Below are positions 38,215-48,378 of a stretch of 64,000 nt of DNA, one piece after another. The stretch is taken from positions 682,001-746,000 of the forward strand of contig NZ_CP047289.1 in NCBI RefSeq assembly GCF_018279165.1, given 5' to 3'. The DNA comes from Falsirhodobacter algicola. GTDB taxonomy: Bacteria; Pseudomonadota; Alphaproteobacteria; Rhodobacterales; Rhodobacteraceae. The notes beneath the pieces were generated by a model. It saw only the letters and a list, made by a program, of their open reading frames with translations. It was not told the origin of the DNA and made no database searches. Made by a program: the position numbers and the translations under genes. How positions within the stretch are numbered: position 1 is the stretch's first letter; each line of letters opens with the position of its first letter.

Positions 38215-38933
38215 GCGTGCCGAACACCGCCGAAACGGCGATCGCGATTGCCGAACCGCTCCACGATGCGCGCCAATTCGTCCGGCGTGAAATCGGGCCA
38301 GAGCGTCGGCGTGAATTCGTATTCCGAATAGGCGCATTGCCACGGCAGGAAGTTCGAGGTCCGCGTCTCGCCGGAGGTGCGGATCACGAGGTCCGGGTCG
38401 GGAATGCCGCCGGTGTCGAGCGCGGCCGAAAGCCCCGCCTCATCCAGCGCGTCGGGCGCAAGCCGCCCTTCGGCCGCGTCGCGCGTCAACTGGCGGACCG
38501 CGCGCAGGATCTCGTCCCGGCCGCCGTAATTGATCGCCACGGTCAGGTTCAGGCGCGACAGGTGAGCGGTCCGCTCCTCGATGCCGCGCATCAGGCCCTG
38601 CAACTTGCCATCCAGCCGACCGCGATTGCCGATGAAGCGCATGCGCACGCCCTCGGCGGCAAGGCGGTCGGCCTCCCGCTCGATATAGCGCGCGAAAATA
38701 CCCATCAGACCAAGGACTTCCTCGGTCGAGCGTTTCCAGTTCTCGGTCGAGAACGCGTAGATCGTCAGCCACTCGATCCCCAGATCGGGGGCGCAGCGGA
38801 CGATCTGCTTCACACGTTCGGCCCCCTTGCGGTGACCGACCAGCCGGGGCCAGCTGCGGTTCGTGGCCCAGCGGCCATTGCCATCCATGATGATGGCGAC
38901 ATGGCGCGCCCCGTCCTGATGCTTGCCGGCCAC
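38211..38933 (-). CDS. uppS: Undecaprenyl diphosphate synthase (isoprenyl transferase)
   Basis: A 240-aa cis-prenyltransferase building the C55 lipid carrier for peptidoglycan and O-antigen. Signature motifs: AIIMDGNGRWA with the catalytic Asp, HRKGAERVK, YAFSTENWKRS, and the C-terminal DPDLVIRTSGETRTSNFLPWQ and EYEFTPTLWPDF. Normal length. It starts MAGKHQDGARH at 38933, 28 bp after frr, and overlaps cdsA by 4 bp. Confidence 0.95.
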   Translation of the reverse strand: MAGKHQDGARHVAIIMDGNGRWATNRSWPRLVGHRKGAERVKQIVRCAPDLGIEWLTIYAFSTENWKRSTEEVLGLMGIFARYIEREADRLAAEGVRMRFIGNRGRLDGKLQGLMRGIEERTAHLSRLNLTVAINYGGRDEILRAVRQLTRDAAEGRLAPDALDEAGLSAALDTGGIPDPDLVIRTSGETRTSNFLPWQCAYSEYEFTPTLWPDFTPDELARIVERFGNRDRRFGGVRHA

Positions 38934-38961
38934 GAAAGCCCTCCCACGATCAGACAGGCCG

Positions 38962-39525
38962 TCAGACCTGCATGATCTCCTGCTGTTTCTGTTCCAGCGC
39001 CTTGTCCACGTTCGCGATGGCCTTGTCGGTCAGCGCCTGCACCTCGTCCGCCCACATCTTCTGGTCGTCCTCGGACATGCCGGCGGCCTTGGCTTTCTTG
39101 ATCTGGTCCATGCCGTCGCGGCGCACGTTGCGGATCGCGACGCGCGCATGTTCGGAATACCCGGCCGCGACCTTGGTCAGTTCGCGGCGGCGTTCTTCGT
39201 TCAGTTCCGGGATCGGAAGGCGGATCAGCGGGCCGTCCACCACGGGGTTGATGCCGATACCGCTTTCGCGGATCGCCTTTTCCACCTTGGAAATCATGCC
39301 CTTGTCCCAGACGTTGATGACGACCATCCGCGGCTCGGGGACGTTGACCGTGCCTAGCTGGTTGATCGGCGTCGACTGGCCATAGGCTTCGACCTGGATC
39401 GCGTCGAGGATCGAACCCGAGGCCCGGCCCGTCCGCAAGGAGGCAAACTCCACCCGCAGGGCAGCCAGAGCGCCGTCCATGCGCCGCTCGATCGCGTCGA
39501 GATCGATCTCCAGATCGTCAGACAT
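38962..39525 (-). CDS. frr: Ribosome recycling factor
   Basis: A 187-aa RRF that dismantles post-termination ribosomes with EF-G. The family pattern is visible: [21 protein letters not shown] near the N-terminus, the GRASGSILD and [14 protein letters not shown] block, and the long C-terminal helix with [10 protein letters not shown] and [11 protein letters not shown]. Two ATG codons lie in tandem (39528 and 39525); AAGGAAG is better spaced to the second. It is 68 bp downstream of pyrH, as in most bacteria, and 28 bp before uppS. Confidence 0.95.
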   Translation of the reverse strand: MSDDLEIDLDAIERRMDGALAALRVEFASLRTGRASGSILDAIQVEAYGQSTPINQLGTVNVPEPRMVVINVWDKGMISKVEKAIRESGIGINPVVDGPLIRLPIPELNEERRRELTKVAAGYSEHARVAIRNVRRDGMDQIKKAKAAGMSEDDQKMWADEVQALTDKAIANVDKALEQKQQEIMQV

Positions 39526-39593
39526 CATTCTTCCTTCCCGTAAAACGAAGCGTCCGGCGTGTCCTTATCAGGCCCCTACCGGATGGTATAGTC

Positions 39594-40325
39594 TCAGCCA
39601 TGCACGTGGGTATAGGTACCCTCGCCGCGCAGGATACCACAGAATCCGCCCGGTTCATCCAACGAGAAGACGATGATTGGCAGGTGGTTGTCCCGCGCCA
39701 GCGCGATGGCGGATGCGTCCATGACGCCGAGATGCTTTTGCAGCACCTCGTCATAGCTGACCTTGTCGTACCGGCGGGCATCGGCGAACTTGGCCGGGTC
39801 CTTGTCATAGACCCCATCGACCTTGGTGCCCTTGAAGATCGCCTGACAGGCCATCTCGTTCGCGCGCAGCGTCGCGGCGGTGTCGGTCGTGAAATAGGGG
39901 TTGCCCGTTCCGGCGGCGAAGATGCAGACGCGCTTCTTCTCCAGATGGCGGACGGCGCGGCGGCGGATATAGGGCTCGCAGACCTGATCCATCGGAATGG
40001 CGCTGATGACGCGGGTGTGGATGGACAGCGCCTCCAGCGCCGCCTGCATCGCCAGCGCGTTCATCACCGTGGCGAGCATGCCCATGTAGTCGGCGGTCGT
40101 CCGTTCCATCCCCTGCGCCGAGCCTTGGAGGCCGCGGAAGATGTTGCCCCCGCCGATCACCATGCAGATCTCGACCCCGAGATCATGGACCGATTTCACC
40201 TCTTGCGCGATGCGCGCGACGGTGGGCGGATTGAGGCCGAAGCCCTGATCGCCCATCAACGCCTCGCCCGAAATCTTCAGCATGACGCGCTTATAGGCAA
40301 CGGGAGACGGAGATTGATCAATCAT
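39594..40325 (-). CDS. pyrH: Uridylate (UMP) kinase
   Basis: A 243-aa hexameric UMP kinase of the amino-acid kinase fold. Visible motifs: [13 protein letters not shown] (phosphate loop), [11 protein letters not shown], and [18 protein letters not shown] near the acceptor site. ATG at 40325 ([13 protein letters not shown]) was chosen because the family starts a short distance before KISGE; the frame to 40514 enters the divergent miaA gene. It heads the minus-strand run of essential genes. Unlike in E. coli, rpsB–tsf are not directly upstream but about 10 kb away. Confidence 0.95.
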   Translation of the reverse strand: MIDQSPSPVAYKRVMLKISGEALMGDQGFGLNPPTVARIAQEVKSVHDLGVEICMVIGGGNIFRGLQGSAQGMERTTADYMGMLATVMNALAMQAALEALSIHTRVISAIPMDQVCEPYIRRRAVRHLEKKRVCIFAAGTGNPYFTTDTAATLRANEMACQAIFKGTKVDGVYDKDPAKFADARRYDKVSYDEVLQKHLGVMDASAIALARDNHLPIIVFSLDEPGGFCGILRGEGTYTHVHG

Positions 40326-40398
40326 GGCGGGCTTTCGTGTTTGACTTGCCGTGAAAATGTCCGAAAACGCCGTCGGATACAACCGGGAGCCGCCGTTG

Positions 40399-41262
40399 AT
40401 GGTAAGGATAGGCGTAAATATTCCGGCGGACCGCCACGTCCTGATCGCCGGCCCGACCGCCAGCGGCAAATCGGCGCTGGCGGCAGAGATCGCGGCGCGG
40501 CATGGCGGGACCATCGTGAACGCCGACGCCCTTCAGGTGTTCTCCAACTGGCGGCTGCTGACGGCACGGCCAAGCGCCGAGGAGGAAGCTGCGCTGCCCC
40601 ATGCCCTCTATGGCCATGTGGGGCGCGATCAGCCCTATTCCGCAGGCCATTGGTTGCGCGATCTGCGCCCGATCCTCGAAACCGGCCGCGCGATCATCGT
40701 GGGTGGTACGGGACTGTATTTCTCATCCCTTATCATCGGCTTGGCGGACATTCCTGATGTACCGCCTGAGATACGCCACCATGCCGATACCTTAGCCTTG
40801 GAGGAGATGATCGCCCGCCTCGACCCGCCGACCGCCGCGAAGATCGACCTGCGCAACCGTGCCCGCGTTCAGCGCGCATGGGAGGTGCTGACCGCGACGG
40901 GCCGTGGCCTGTCGGACTGGCAGGCCGATACGGGCCCGCCGCTTCTGCGCCGCACGGACGTGGAGGCGATCGTCCTGCGCCCCGATCCCGACTGGCTGCG
41001 CGCCCGCATCGACCGGCGGTTCGATGCGATGATGCAGGCCGGGGCGCTGGACGAGGTCCGGGCGGAACTGCCGCATTGGAACCCCTCCCTCCCATCGTCG
41101 CGCGCAATCGGAGCGCCGGAGCTTGTGGCCCATCTGCGGGGGGAACTGACGCTGGCGGATGCCGTGCAGCAGGCCAAGATCGCAACCCATCAATATGCGA
41201 AACGTCAGCGGACATGGTTCCGCAACCGGATGAGGGATTGGCACAGCGTCGCGCTTCCCTGA
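40399..41262 (+). CDS. miaA: tRNA dimethylallyltransferase MiaA
   Basis: A 287-aa enzyme adding dimethylallyl to A37 of tRNAs reading UNN codons. P-loop [14 protein letters not shown], catalytic region [18 protein letters not shown] (where the usual DSMQVY is DALQVF) and [15 protein letters not shown], and the IVGGTGLYF motif. The C-terminal ends with [12 protein letters not shown], the tRNA contact segment. I prefer ATG at 40399, with GGGAG upstream; ATG at 40357 would add 14 residues with no family support. It is divergent from pyrH. It likely uses dimethylallyl-PP from the Dxr pathway. Confidence 0.92.
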   Translation: MVRIGVNIPADRHVLIAGPTASGKSALAAEIAARHGGTIVNADALQVFSNWRLLTARPSAEEEAALPHALYGHVGRDQPYSAGHWLRDLRPILETGRAIIVGGTGLYFSSLIIGLADIPDVPPEIRHHADTLALEEMIARLDPPTAAKIDLRNRARVQRAWEVLTATGRGLSDWQADTGPPLLRRTDVEAIVLRPDPDWLRARIDRRFDAMMQAGALDEVRAELPHWNPSLPSSRAIGAPELVAHLRGELTLADAVQQAKIATHQYAKRQRTWFRNRMRDWHSVALP

Positions 41263-41299
41263 TGCTGGCCTTTCCCGCAGCCACACTAGATCATCGCGC

Positions 41300-42928
41300 A
41301 TGACCCATCCCGCCGCCCGTCATCACGCCGCCGACCACCTCGCCGGACGAATCAACCGGCGGGAGTTTCTGTCCCATGCCACCGCGCTCGGCGTCTCGGT
41401 GCCCGTCGCCTATGGGCTGATCGGGCTGCGCAGTCCCGCGCGCGCCGCAGGGCCGGCCCCCGGCGGCACCCTGCGCATGGCGATGTCGGCGCTGCCCCTC
41501 TGCGATCCGCGCATCGCCGATTGGCCGGAGATCGGGAATGTCCTGCGCGGCTGGTTGGAGCCGCTGGTGCAGTACAACCCCGACGGCACCTTCACCGGCG
41601 CGCTGCTGGAGAGTTGGGCCTATGCCGACGATGCGCGCACCCTGACGCTGCATCTGCGCCCCGGCATCCGGTGGAGCAATGGCGATCCCTTCACCGCCGC
41701 CGATGTGGCCGCGAACCTGCGCCGATGGGCCGATGCGGGCGTGCCGGGCAATGCGATGGCCGCCGTGACGGCGGCGCTGCAAACCGATGGGCGGCTCAAT
41801 GAGGATGCGGTGGCGATTGCCGACGATCTGACGCTGACCCTCACCCTCGGCTTTCCCGATGCGACCCTGATCGCGAGCTTTGCCGAATACACCGCGCTGC
41901 TGGTCCATCCCGCCTATGACGGGGCGGACCCCTCGGTCGATCCGGTCGGCACGGGGCCGTTCCTGCCGGTTCAGATCGAACCCGGCACCCGCCATGTGCT
42001 GGAGCTCGATGTTGCCCGCCCGTGGTGGGGCACCGAGGTCCTTGGCGGGCCATGGTTGGACCGGATCGAATATGTGGACCTCGGCACCGATCCCGCGCGT
42101 GCCGCCGTCGCCGCCCGTGCGGGCGAGATCGAGGCCGTCGATCAGACCATTGGCCGCGCCACCTCGGAACTGGACGATCTGGGATGGGAACGCAGCGAAT
42201 GCCCCTCGGCGGCGACGCTGGCCATCCGCTTCAATCAGCGCATGCCGCCTTATGACGACCGGCGCGTGCGGCTGGCGATCCAGAAGATCGTCTCCAACGC
42301 CGTGGTTCTAGAAATCGGCTATGCCGGTCAGGGCGAGATCGGCGAGAACCACCACGTTGCCCCCCTTCAGCCCGACTACAGCCCGATCGGCCCGGCCGAG
42401 TTCGACACCGAGGCCGGCCTTGCCCTGCTGCGCGAAGCGGGGATGGAGGGGGAGGAGTTCACGCTCACCTCGCTCGATGACGAATGGCAGGCCCTAAGCT
42501 GCGATGTCGTCGCGGCGCAGATGGTGGATGCGGGTCTGACCGTGACGCGGCAGATCCTACCGGGGCGCGACTATTGGCCGAATTGGCGGGGCTTCGCCTT
42601 TTCCGCCACGAACTGGAACATGCGTCCGCTAGGGGTGCAGGTCCTGCGCCTTGCCTATCAAAGCGGGTCGGTCTGGAATGAAACGGGCTTTGCCGATCCC
42701 GCCTTCGACGAGGCGCTGCGCGATGCGCTGGCCATCGTCGATGCGGAGGAACGGCAGAGCGTCATGCAGCGGCTGGAGACGATGCTGCGCGATCAGGGCG
42801 TGCTGATCCAGCCGTTCTGGCGCCGCCTTGCGCGGCATGTCCACCCCCGCGCGCATGGGATGGACATCACGCCGGTGCTGGATCACCGCCACCACGAATG
42901 GTGGCTGGAGCCTGCGCCCGCCCCTTAG
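41300..42928 (+). CDS. Extracellular solute-binding protein family 5, Tat-exported, orphan
   Basis: A 542-aa periplasmic binding protein of the peptide/nickel ABC class (SBP_bac_5). A Tat signal is visible at N19-R-R-E-F-L followed by a hydrophobic stretch, with cleavage near ARAAGPAP. The core pattern includes [31 protein letters not shown]-type sequence (about residues 113–140) and the conserved DPVGTGPF. Substrate is unknown; family members bind oligopeptides, opines or glutathione. No permease or ATPase genes are adjacent, so it must share a transporter encoded elsewhere. The Tat route is less common than Sec for this family. It follows miaA by 37 bp and overlaps der by 4 bp, convergently. 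Confidence 0.85.
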   Translation: MTHPAARHHAADHLAGRINRREFLSHATALGVSVPVAYGLIGLRSPARAAGPAPGGTLRMAMSALPLCDPRIADWPEIGNVLRGWLEPLVQYNPDGTFTGALLESWAYADDARTLTLHLRPGIRWSNGDPFTAADVAANLRRWADAGVPGNAMAAVTAALQTDGRLNEDAVAIADDLTLTLTLGFPDATLIASFAEYTALLVHPAYDGADPSVDPVGTGPFLPVQIEPGTRHVLELDVARPWWGTEVLGGPWLDRIEYVDLGTDPARAAVAARAGEIEAVDQTIGRATSELDDLGWERSECPSAATLAIRFNQRMPPYDDRRVRLAIQKIVSNAVVLEIGYAGQGEIGENHHVAPLQPDYSPIGPAEFDTEAGLALLREAGMEGEEFTLTSLDDEWQALSCDVVAAQMVDAGLTVTRQILPGRDYWPNWRGFAFSATNWNMRPLGVQVLRLAYQSGSVWNETGFADPAFDEALRDALAIVDAEERQSVMQRLETMLRDQGVLIQPFWRRLARHVHPRAHGMDITPVLDHRHHEWWLEPAPAP

Positions 42929-44391
42929 GGCTTGCGCTTGTCGAGGTGCTTGCGCAGCCGAGAGGGCGTGCCGAAGTTCTTCTTGTCCTTGTAGGGGTTC
43001 TTGTCGCCCTGCCCGCGCAGCGTCAGACGGATCGGCGTGCCGGGCATGTCGAAGTGATCGCGCAGCCCGTTCACCAGATACCGTTTGTAGCTGTCCTGCA
43101 TCATGTCCGGATGGCTGCACATGACGATGAAGCCCGGCGGACGAGTTTTCACCTGCGTCATGTAGCGCAGCTTGATCCGGCGGCCGCCGGGGGCCGGCGG
43201 CGGGTGCGCCTCGGTCATGGCACCAAGCCACGAGTTGAGCCGCGCCGTCGGAATACGGCGGTTCCAGATGTCATGGGCGCGCAGGATCGCCTCGCGCAGA
43301 CGCTCCAGCCCGCGGCCGGTCTTGGCCGACACGGTGATCAGCGGCGCACCGCGCAGCTGCGGCAGCAGGCGTTCGAACATTTCCTTCAGTTCGAACAGCT
43401 TGTCCTGCTTGTCATCCTCCAGATCCCATTTGTTCACGGCGATGACGACGGCCCGGCCCTCGGTCTCGGCGAAATCGGCGATGCGCAGATCCTGCTGCTC
43501 GAACGGGATCTCCACGTCCAGAAGCACGACCACAACTTCGGCGAAGCGCACGGCGCGCAAACCATCGGCGACGGACAGCTTTTCGACCTTGTCGCTGATC
43601 TTGGCCTTCTTGCGCATGCCTGCGGTGTCGAAGATGCGGATCGGCGTGCCGCTCCAGTCGGCGCGGAGCGAGATGGCATCGCGCGTGATGCCAGCCTCCG
43701 GCCCCGTCAGAAGACGGTCCTGCCCGATGATCTTATTGATCAGCGTCGATTTGCCGGCATTCGGGCGACCGATCACGGCAATCTGCAGGGGATGCTTCTC
43801 CGTCGGCTTGTAGGCCTCGGGATCGTCCTCCTCCTCGGAGCCTTCGGGAACGTCCACATCCACGACCGGCGCATCCGCCAGTGCGCGTTCGACGAAACCG
43901 TCCGCGATGGGCACGAGGATGCGATAGAGATCGTCCATCCCCTCGCCATGCTCGGCCGAAAGGCGCACCGGCTCACCGAGGCCGAGGCTCCACGCCTCGA
44001 TCGCCCCGGCATCGCCGGCCTTGCCTTCGGCCTTGTTCACGGCCAGCACCACATGCGCGTTCTTGCGGCGCAGGATGTCGGCGAACATCTCGTCCTGCGG
44101 GGTCACCCCCACACGGCCGTCGATGACGAACAGGCAGATATCGGCCATTTCCACGGCCCGCTCCGTCAGGCGGCGCATCCGCCCCTGAAGGCTGTCATCG
44201 GTCGCGTCTTCCAGCCCCGCCGTGTCGATCACGGTAAAGCGGAGGTCGATCAGCTTGGCGTCGCCCTCGCGCAGATCGCGCGTGACGCCGGGCTGATCGT
44301 CCACGAGCGCAAGGCGCTTGCCGACCAGCCGGTTGAACAGGGTCGATTTGCCCACATTGGGGCGACCGACGATGGCGAGGGTGAAGCTCAT
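42925..44391 (-). CDS. der: Ribosome assembly GTPase Der (EngA)
   Basis: A 488-aa protein with two tandem GTPase domains and a KH-like C-terminal domain, required for 50S assembly. First G domain: [23 protein letters not shown]; second: [25 protein letters not shown]. The domains are joined by an acidic linker ([13 protein letters not shown]). The C-terminus is basic ([10 protein letters not shown]). bamB and yfgM lie upstream on the same strand, reproducing the yfgM–bamB–der order of E. coli. ATG at 44391 begins MSFTLAIVG. The 3' end overlaps the solute-binding protein gene by 4 bp. Confidence 0.96.
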   Translation of the reverse strand: MSFTLAIVGRPNVGKSTLFNRLVGKRLALVDDQPGVTRDLREGDAKLIDLRFTVIDTAGLEDATDDSLQGRMRRLTERAVEMADICLFVIDGRVGVTPQDEMFADILRRKNAHVVLAVNKAEGKAGDAGAIEAWSLGLGEPVRLSAEHGEGMDDLYRILVPIADGFVERALADAPVVDVDVPEGSEEEDDPEAYKPTEKHPLQIAVIGRPNAGKSTLINKIIGQDRLLTGPEAGITRDAISLRADWSGTPIRIFDTAGMRKKAKISDKVEKLSVADGLRAVRFAEVVVVLLDVEIPFEQQDLRIADFAETEGRAVVIAVNKWDLEDDKQDKLFELKEMFERLLPQLRGAPLITVSAKTGRGLERLREAILRAHDIWNRRIPTARLNSWLGAMTEAHPPPAPGGRRIKLRYMTQVKTRPPGFIVMCSHPDMMQDSYKRYLVNGLRDHFDMPGTPIRLTLRGQGDKNPYKDKKNFGTPSRLRKHLDKRKP

Positions 44392-44434
44392 GCCCGTCTC
44401 CTTCCGAAGGATGGGTGCTTACACCCTTGCGCAC

Positions 44435-45772
44435 TCAGCGGAAAGCGTGAATCGCGCCGTCGCCGGATTCCACGTAGATCGCGCCCCCCGCCACGGCCGG
44501 CTGCGCCGCCGCCCCGTCCGGGATCGCGACCGAACCGACAAGCGCGCCGCTGACCGGATCGAAGAACCGCAGCAGCCCATCGCTGGAGGCGACGACGATT
44601 CGCCCGCCCGCGATGACCGGCCCGTAATGGGCGGTGATGGAGCTGCGCTTGCGGACTTTCTCGGCCTCGAAATAGGGCATCGGCACAGACCAGATGGTTT
44701 CCCCCGTCCGAGCGTCGAGCCGCACCAGATGCGCCTCGTCGGATACGAGGAAGACCGAGTTCCCGCCCACGGCCACGGGGCCATAGGCCCCTTCCTTCGC
44801 GGCCCAGATCCGCTCACCGCTGGAGCGGTCCAGCGCGACGGTGCTGCCCGCTTGGTTGCCGACATAGACGACCGAGCCGTTCACGACCGGATCGGAGGTG
44901 ATGTCCGGGATCAGGCCATAGCTGCGGCCCCGGCGCTGCCCGGCCACGGCGCTCGTCCAGACCCGCGAACCCGATTGCTGACGCACCGCCAGCACCTGCC
45001 CGGTGGAGAAGGGAAGGATCACCTCCGCGTCCGACACCGCCGGGGATGCCGTGCCGATCATGCCCGCCACTTCCGACGTTCCGGTGACCGTCCATTCCAC
45101 CCGACCATTGGCCAGATCGACGGACCATGCCGTGCCGTCCCGCGCCACGACATAGACGGAGTTTCCGTCCACCGTCGGCGCACCGATCGCCGGGGCGCCA
45201 AGGTCCTGCCGCCACTGGATCGCGCCGGTCGCCGCATCGAGTGCGATCAGCTCGCCATAGCCGGTCGTCGCAAGGATGCGCCCGCTGCCATAGGCCAGCC
45301 CCCCGCCCGAGATGTCGGAGCGTTCGCCCGCCGGGCGCAGCGAGGTTTTCCACAGCAGCTGCCCCTCGGTCGAGACGGCGGCCAGATGCGCATCGGAATC
45401 CATGCCGAAGACACGCCCCTGCGCCACGACGGGCGCCGCGGCGATGCGCGCACGTTCGATGTTGCCGGCGCCGATATCCACGCTCCAGATGCGCTGCGGC
45501 GCGGCGCTGAGGGCACCGTTGCCCGCAAGGTGGCGGGCATTGCCGCCGCGATGCGTCCAATCGGTGCTGGTCTGCGCCGGGAGCGAGATCGGCAATGCCC
45601 GGTTCGCAACCGTCGCGGTGCCGCCCACGGGGGACGGGTTGGACGCGGTCGGCAGGCTTGCCTCCAGCGGGGCGCGCACATCGAACCGCTCGCCCGGCAG
45701 GGTGTCATCCTTCTGACAGGCCGCCACGCTCAGGGCCGCCAGCGTCATCAGGGCCGTCGTCGCCTTCATCAT
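44435..45772 (-). CDS. bamB: Outer membrane protein assembly lipoprotein BamB-like (PQQ beta-propeller)
   Basis: About 445 aa with a lipoprotein signal (ALSVAAC lipobox, Cys around residue 19), then an eight-bladed beta-propeller of PQQ-like repeats. Examples are LIALDAATGAIQWRQDLGAP, STVALDRSSGERIWAAK and VRLDARTGETIWSVPM. BamB scaffolds the BAM complex by binding BamA POTRA domains. Several start codons lie in tandem; ATG at 45772 is best spaced (8 nt) from GAGGAG, while GTG at 45781 and ATG at 45778 are too close. It is 12 bp after yfgM and 43 bp before der. Confidence 0.9.
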   Translation of the reverse strand: MMKATTALMTLAALSVAACQKDDTLPGERFDVRAPLEASLPTASNPSPVGGTATVANRALPISLPAQTSTDWTHRGGNARHLAGNGALSAAPQRIWSVDIGAGNIERARIAAAPVVAQGRVFGMDSDAHLAAVSTEGQLLWKTSLRPAGERSDISGGGLAYGSGRILATTGYGELIALDAATGAIQWRQDLGAPAIGAPTVDGNSVYVVARDGTAWSVDLANGRVEWTVTGTSEVAGMIGTASPAVSDAEVILPFSTGQVLAVRQQSGSRVWTSAVAGQRRGRSYGLIPDITSDPVVNGSVVYVGNQAGSTVALDRSSGERIWAAKEGAYGPVAVGGNSVFLVSDEAHLVRLDARTGETIWSVPMPYFEAEKVRKRSSITAHYGPVIAGGRIVVASSDGLLRFFDPVSGALVGSVAIPDGAAAQPAVAGGAIYVESGDGAIHAFR

Positions 45773-45784
45773 CCGCATCACTCC

Positions 45785-46435
45785 TCAGCCGGCTTCGGTG
45801 GTTGAACCGCCGAGGGCGGTGATGACCTGCGCAACGCGCTGGCGCAGATCCTGCGGGGCCTGCTGATCGGTCAGCAGCGCACGCAGACCTTCGATGGCGG
45901 CATCGCGGTCGCCGCCCTCCAGATCGAGATAGGCCAGAAGCTCCAGCGCCAGCGGGCGATAGGGCTGCCCCGGCCCGGAGATCGGGCGCAGCAGAGCGCG
46001 GCGCTCCTCCACGCTCAGATCGCCCCCGGCGACCACGACCTTGCGCAGCACGGCCAGATCGTGGAACTGCGGCGACAGCCCGTCCATCCCGATCACCCGG
46101 TCGAGCGCGGCCAGCGTCGCGGCCTTGTCCTGTTCGGGGTCCGAGGCCTGCATCAGCCCTACGAGGGCCCCGCGTTCGCCACTCGCATCGACCGCGTCCA
46201 GCGCGCTGCGGCGCGTCGCCGGATCATCGGCGTCCAGCGCGGCAAAGAGCGTATCGCCCAAGGCCCGCGCCTCGGCGGTGTCGGTCCGGTCCTGCCATTC
46301 GGTCCATGCCACGCCGCCGGCAATGGCCACGACGGCAAGCACCGCGATCCAGCCAAACCGCTTCGCAGCGTTGAACAGTTTCTCGCGACGCAGCTCGTCG
46401 GCCACCTCGTTGATGAAGTTGTCGGAGTTGCTCAC
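45785..46435 (-). CDS. YfgM-like membrane-anchored TPR protein
   Basis: A 216-aa protein with a short cytoplasmic N-terminus (MSNSDNFINEVADELRREKL), one transmembrane span (about 28–46, IAVLAVVAIAGGVAW) and a periplasmic helical domain of degenerate TPRs ending in RPLALELLAYLDLEGGDRD-type repeats. In E. coli YfgM associates with PpiD and the SecYEG translocon and assists periplasmic chaperones. The conserved yfgM–bamB–der neighbourhood supports the assignment. A candidate promoter lies just upstream at 46464–46491. Confidence 0.82.
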   Translation of the reverse strand: MSNSDNFINEVADELRREKLFNAAKRFGWIAVLAVVAIAGGVAWTEWQDRTDTAEARALGDTLFAALDADDPATRRSALDAVDASGERGALVGLMQASDPEQDKAATLAALDRVIGMDGLSPQFHDLAVLRKVVVAGGDLSVEERRALLRPISGPGQPYRPLALELLAYLDLEGGDRDAAIEGLRALLTDQQAPQDLRQRVAQVITALGGSTTEAG

Positions 46436-46463
46436 GAAAACCGCCCCCTTATCCTTGCTTCCT

Positions 46464-46491
46464 CTTACACAATATGCAGGCGCATTGCCAA
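46464..46491 (-). promoter_or_regulatory. Candidate promoter for yfgM–bamB–der
   Basis: On the minus strand TTGGCA (46486–46491), 16 bp, TGTAAG (46464–46469): five and four of six consensus positions. An AGGGCGG-A-CCGCCCT palindrome (46491–46505) sits directly upstream, overlapping the –35; its role is unclear. Confidence 0.4.
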
Positions 46492-46506
46492 GGGCGGTCC
46501 GCCCTC

Positions 46507-48285
46507 CTACGCCTCTTCGGCGGACTGATGCGCCCAGAGGCGGGCATAGCGGCCGCCGAGGGCCAGAAGTTCCTCGTGCCGGCCCTCCTCCACGACGCGG
46601 CCCTCCTCCATCACCAGGATGCGGTCCGCATCGGCGATGGTGGACAGACGGTGCGCGATCGTCACCACCGTGCGCCCCTGCGACATCAGGCGCAGACTGT
46701 CCTGAATGTCCCGCTCCGTCTGGGTGTCGAGCGCAGAGGTCGCCTCGTCCAGCAGCAGGATCGGCGGGTTCTTCAGCATAGTGCGGGCGATACCGACGCG
46801 CTGCTTCTCGCCGCCCGACAGCTTCAGCCCACGCTCGCCCACGGTCGTCTCGTAGCCATCGGGCAGAGACATGATGAAATCGTGAATGCGCGCCGACCGG
46901 GCGGCGGCATGGATCGCCTCTTCGGAGGCGTCCGCACGGCCATAGGCGATGTTGTAGCGGATGGTGTCGTTGAAGAGCACGGTATCCTGCGGCACGACGC
47001 CGATCTGGGCGTGCAGACTGTCCTGCGTCACGGCGCGCAGATCCTGCCCGTCGATGCGCACGGCGCCGCCCGTCACGTCATAGAAACGGAACAGCAACCG
47101 GCCGACCGTGGATTTCCCCGCGCCCGACGGGCCGACGAGGGCGATGGTCTGGCCCGGTTCGGCCCGGAAGGACAGACCGCGCAGGATCGGACGTTCGGGC
47201 GAATAGCCGAAGGTCACATCGTCGAACTCCACCGCGCCGCCGACGACGTGCAGATCGGGCGCGCCGGGGCGATCCTCGATCTCGGCGGGCTGGCGCAGAA
47301 GGCCGAACATCTGCCCCATATCCACCAGCGCCTGCCGAATTTCGCGGTACACCGTTCCCAGAAAGCCGAGCGGCATGGTGATCTGGATCATGTACGCATT
47401 GACCATGACGAAATCGCCCACGGTCAGCGTGCCCGCCGTCACCCCGCGCGCCGCCATCACCATCACCGCCACGAGGCCCGTTGTGATGATCGCACCCTGC
47501 CCCATGTTCAGCAGCGACAGGCTTTGTCCGGTGCGCACCGCAGCGTGCTCATAGCCCGCCATCGCGGTGTCGTAGCGCGACGCTTCGCGCAGCTCGGCCC
47601 CGAAATACTTCACCGTTTCGAAGTTCAGCAGGCTGTCCACGGCCTTCTGATTGGCGTCGTTGTCCATGTCGTTCATCTCCTGCCGGATACGAACGCGGAT
47701 CTCCGTGACCTTCAGCGTATAGGCGACATAGGCCGCCACCGTGGCCAGCACGACGGCCATATAGGCAAAGCCGAACACCACCCAGAAGATGATGGCGACC
47801 AATAGCAGCTCGAGAATCAGCGGCCCGATGGAGAAGATGAGGAAACGCAGGAGGAACTCCACCCCCTTCACCCCACGCTCCACGATGCGCGAGAGGCTGC
47901 CCGTGCGCCGCATGATGTGATAGCGGAGCGAGAGGCGGTGGATATGCGTGAAGGTTTCGAGCGCAAGCTGCCGCAGCGCACGCTGCCCGACCCGCACGAA
48001 GACGAGATCGCGCAACTCGCCAAACGCGATCGCGCCGAAGCGGGCGATGCCATAGGCCACCGTCAGCGCGACCGCGCCCAGCACCGCAGGCGGGGCATCC
48101 CCGCCAAGCGCATCGACCGCCGCCTTGTAGACGGCGGGCGTGGTCACCGAAACGATCTTGGCCAGCACCAGAAGGCACAGCGCGATCACCACGCGGCGTT
48201 TGACCCAAGGCTGATCCTTGGGCCAGATGTAGGGAAGAACGCGGGCGATGGTCTGCCAGCCGCTGCTTTTGACATCAAGGCTCAT
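46507..48285 (-). CDS. Atm1-type ABC exporter (half-transporter)
   Basis: A 592-aa membrane-ATPase fusion: six-helix exporter domain (about 1–330) and nucleotide-binding domain (about 360–592). Motifs: Walker A GPSGAGKSTVGRLLFRFYD, signature LSGGEKQRVGIART, Walker B ILLLDEATSALD. The TM1 segment (LLVLAKIVSVTTPAVYKAAVDAL) and the FRFYD sequence are typical of the Atm1/HMT1 family. These export glutathione derivatives or glutathione-bound metals and support Fe-S or metal homeostasis. ATG at 48285 (MSLDVKSSGW) was preferred to the frame at 48366, which enters the divergent LOG gene. Substrate is inferred from family. Confidence 0.85.
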   Translation of the reverse strand: MSLDVKSSGWQTIARVLPYIWPKDQPWVKRRVVIALCLLVLAKIVSVTTPAVYKAAVDALGGDAPPAVLGAVALTVAYGIARFGAIAFGELRDLVFVRVGQRALRQLALETFTHIHRLSLRYHIMRRTGSLSRIVERGVKGVEFLLRFLIFSIGPLILELLLVAIIFWVVFGFAYMAVVLATVAAYVAYTLKVTEIRVRIRQEMNDMDNDANQKAVDSLLNFETVKYFGAELREASRYDTAMAGYEHAAVRTGQSLSLLNMGQGAIITTGLVAVMVMAARGVTAGTLTVGDFVMVNAYMIQITMPLGFLGTVYREIRQALVDMGQMFGLLRQPAEIEDRPGAPDLHVVGGAVEFDDVTFGYSPERPILRGLSFRAEPGQTIALVGPSGAGKSTVGRLLFRFYDVTGGAVRIDGQDLRAVTQDSLHAQIGVVPQDTVLFNDTIRYNIAYGRADASEEAIHAAARSARIHDFIMSLPDGYETTVGERGLKLSGGEKQRVGIARTMLKNPPILLLDEATSALDTQTERDIQDSLRLMSQGRTVVTIAHRLSTIADADRILVMEEGRVVEEGRHEELLALGGRYARLWAHQSAEEA

Positions 48286-48378
48286 GCCCTGTGTCTTAGG
48301 GGAGCGGCACCGCGATGACCAGTGCCTTGGCGCGCGATCCCGCGATCTGTAGGCTGCGCCCAACAACAGGAGAAACGA

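Noticed and set aside
46491-46505. Palindrome AGGGCGG-A-CCGCCCT as a terminator of the Atm1-type gene
   Set aside because: No T tract on either side and it overlaps the –35 of a candidate promoter, so terminator function is not supported.
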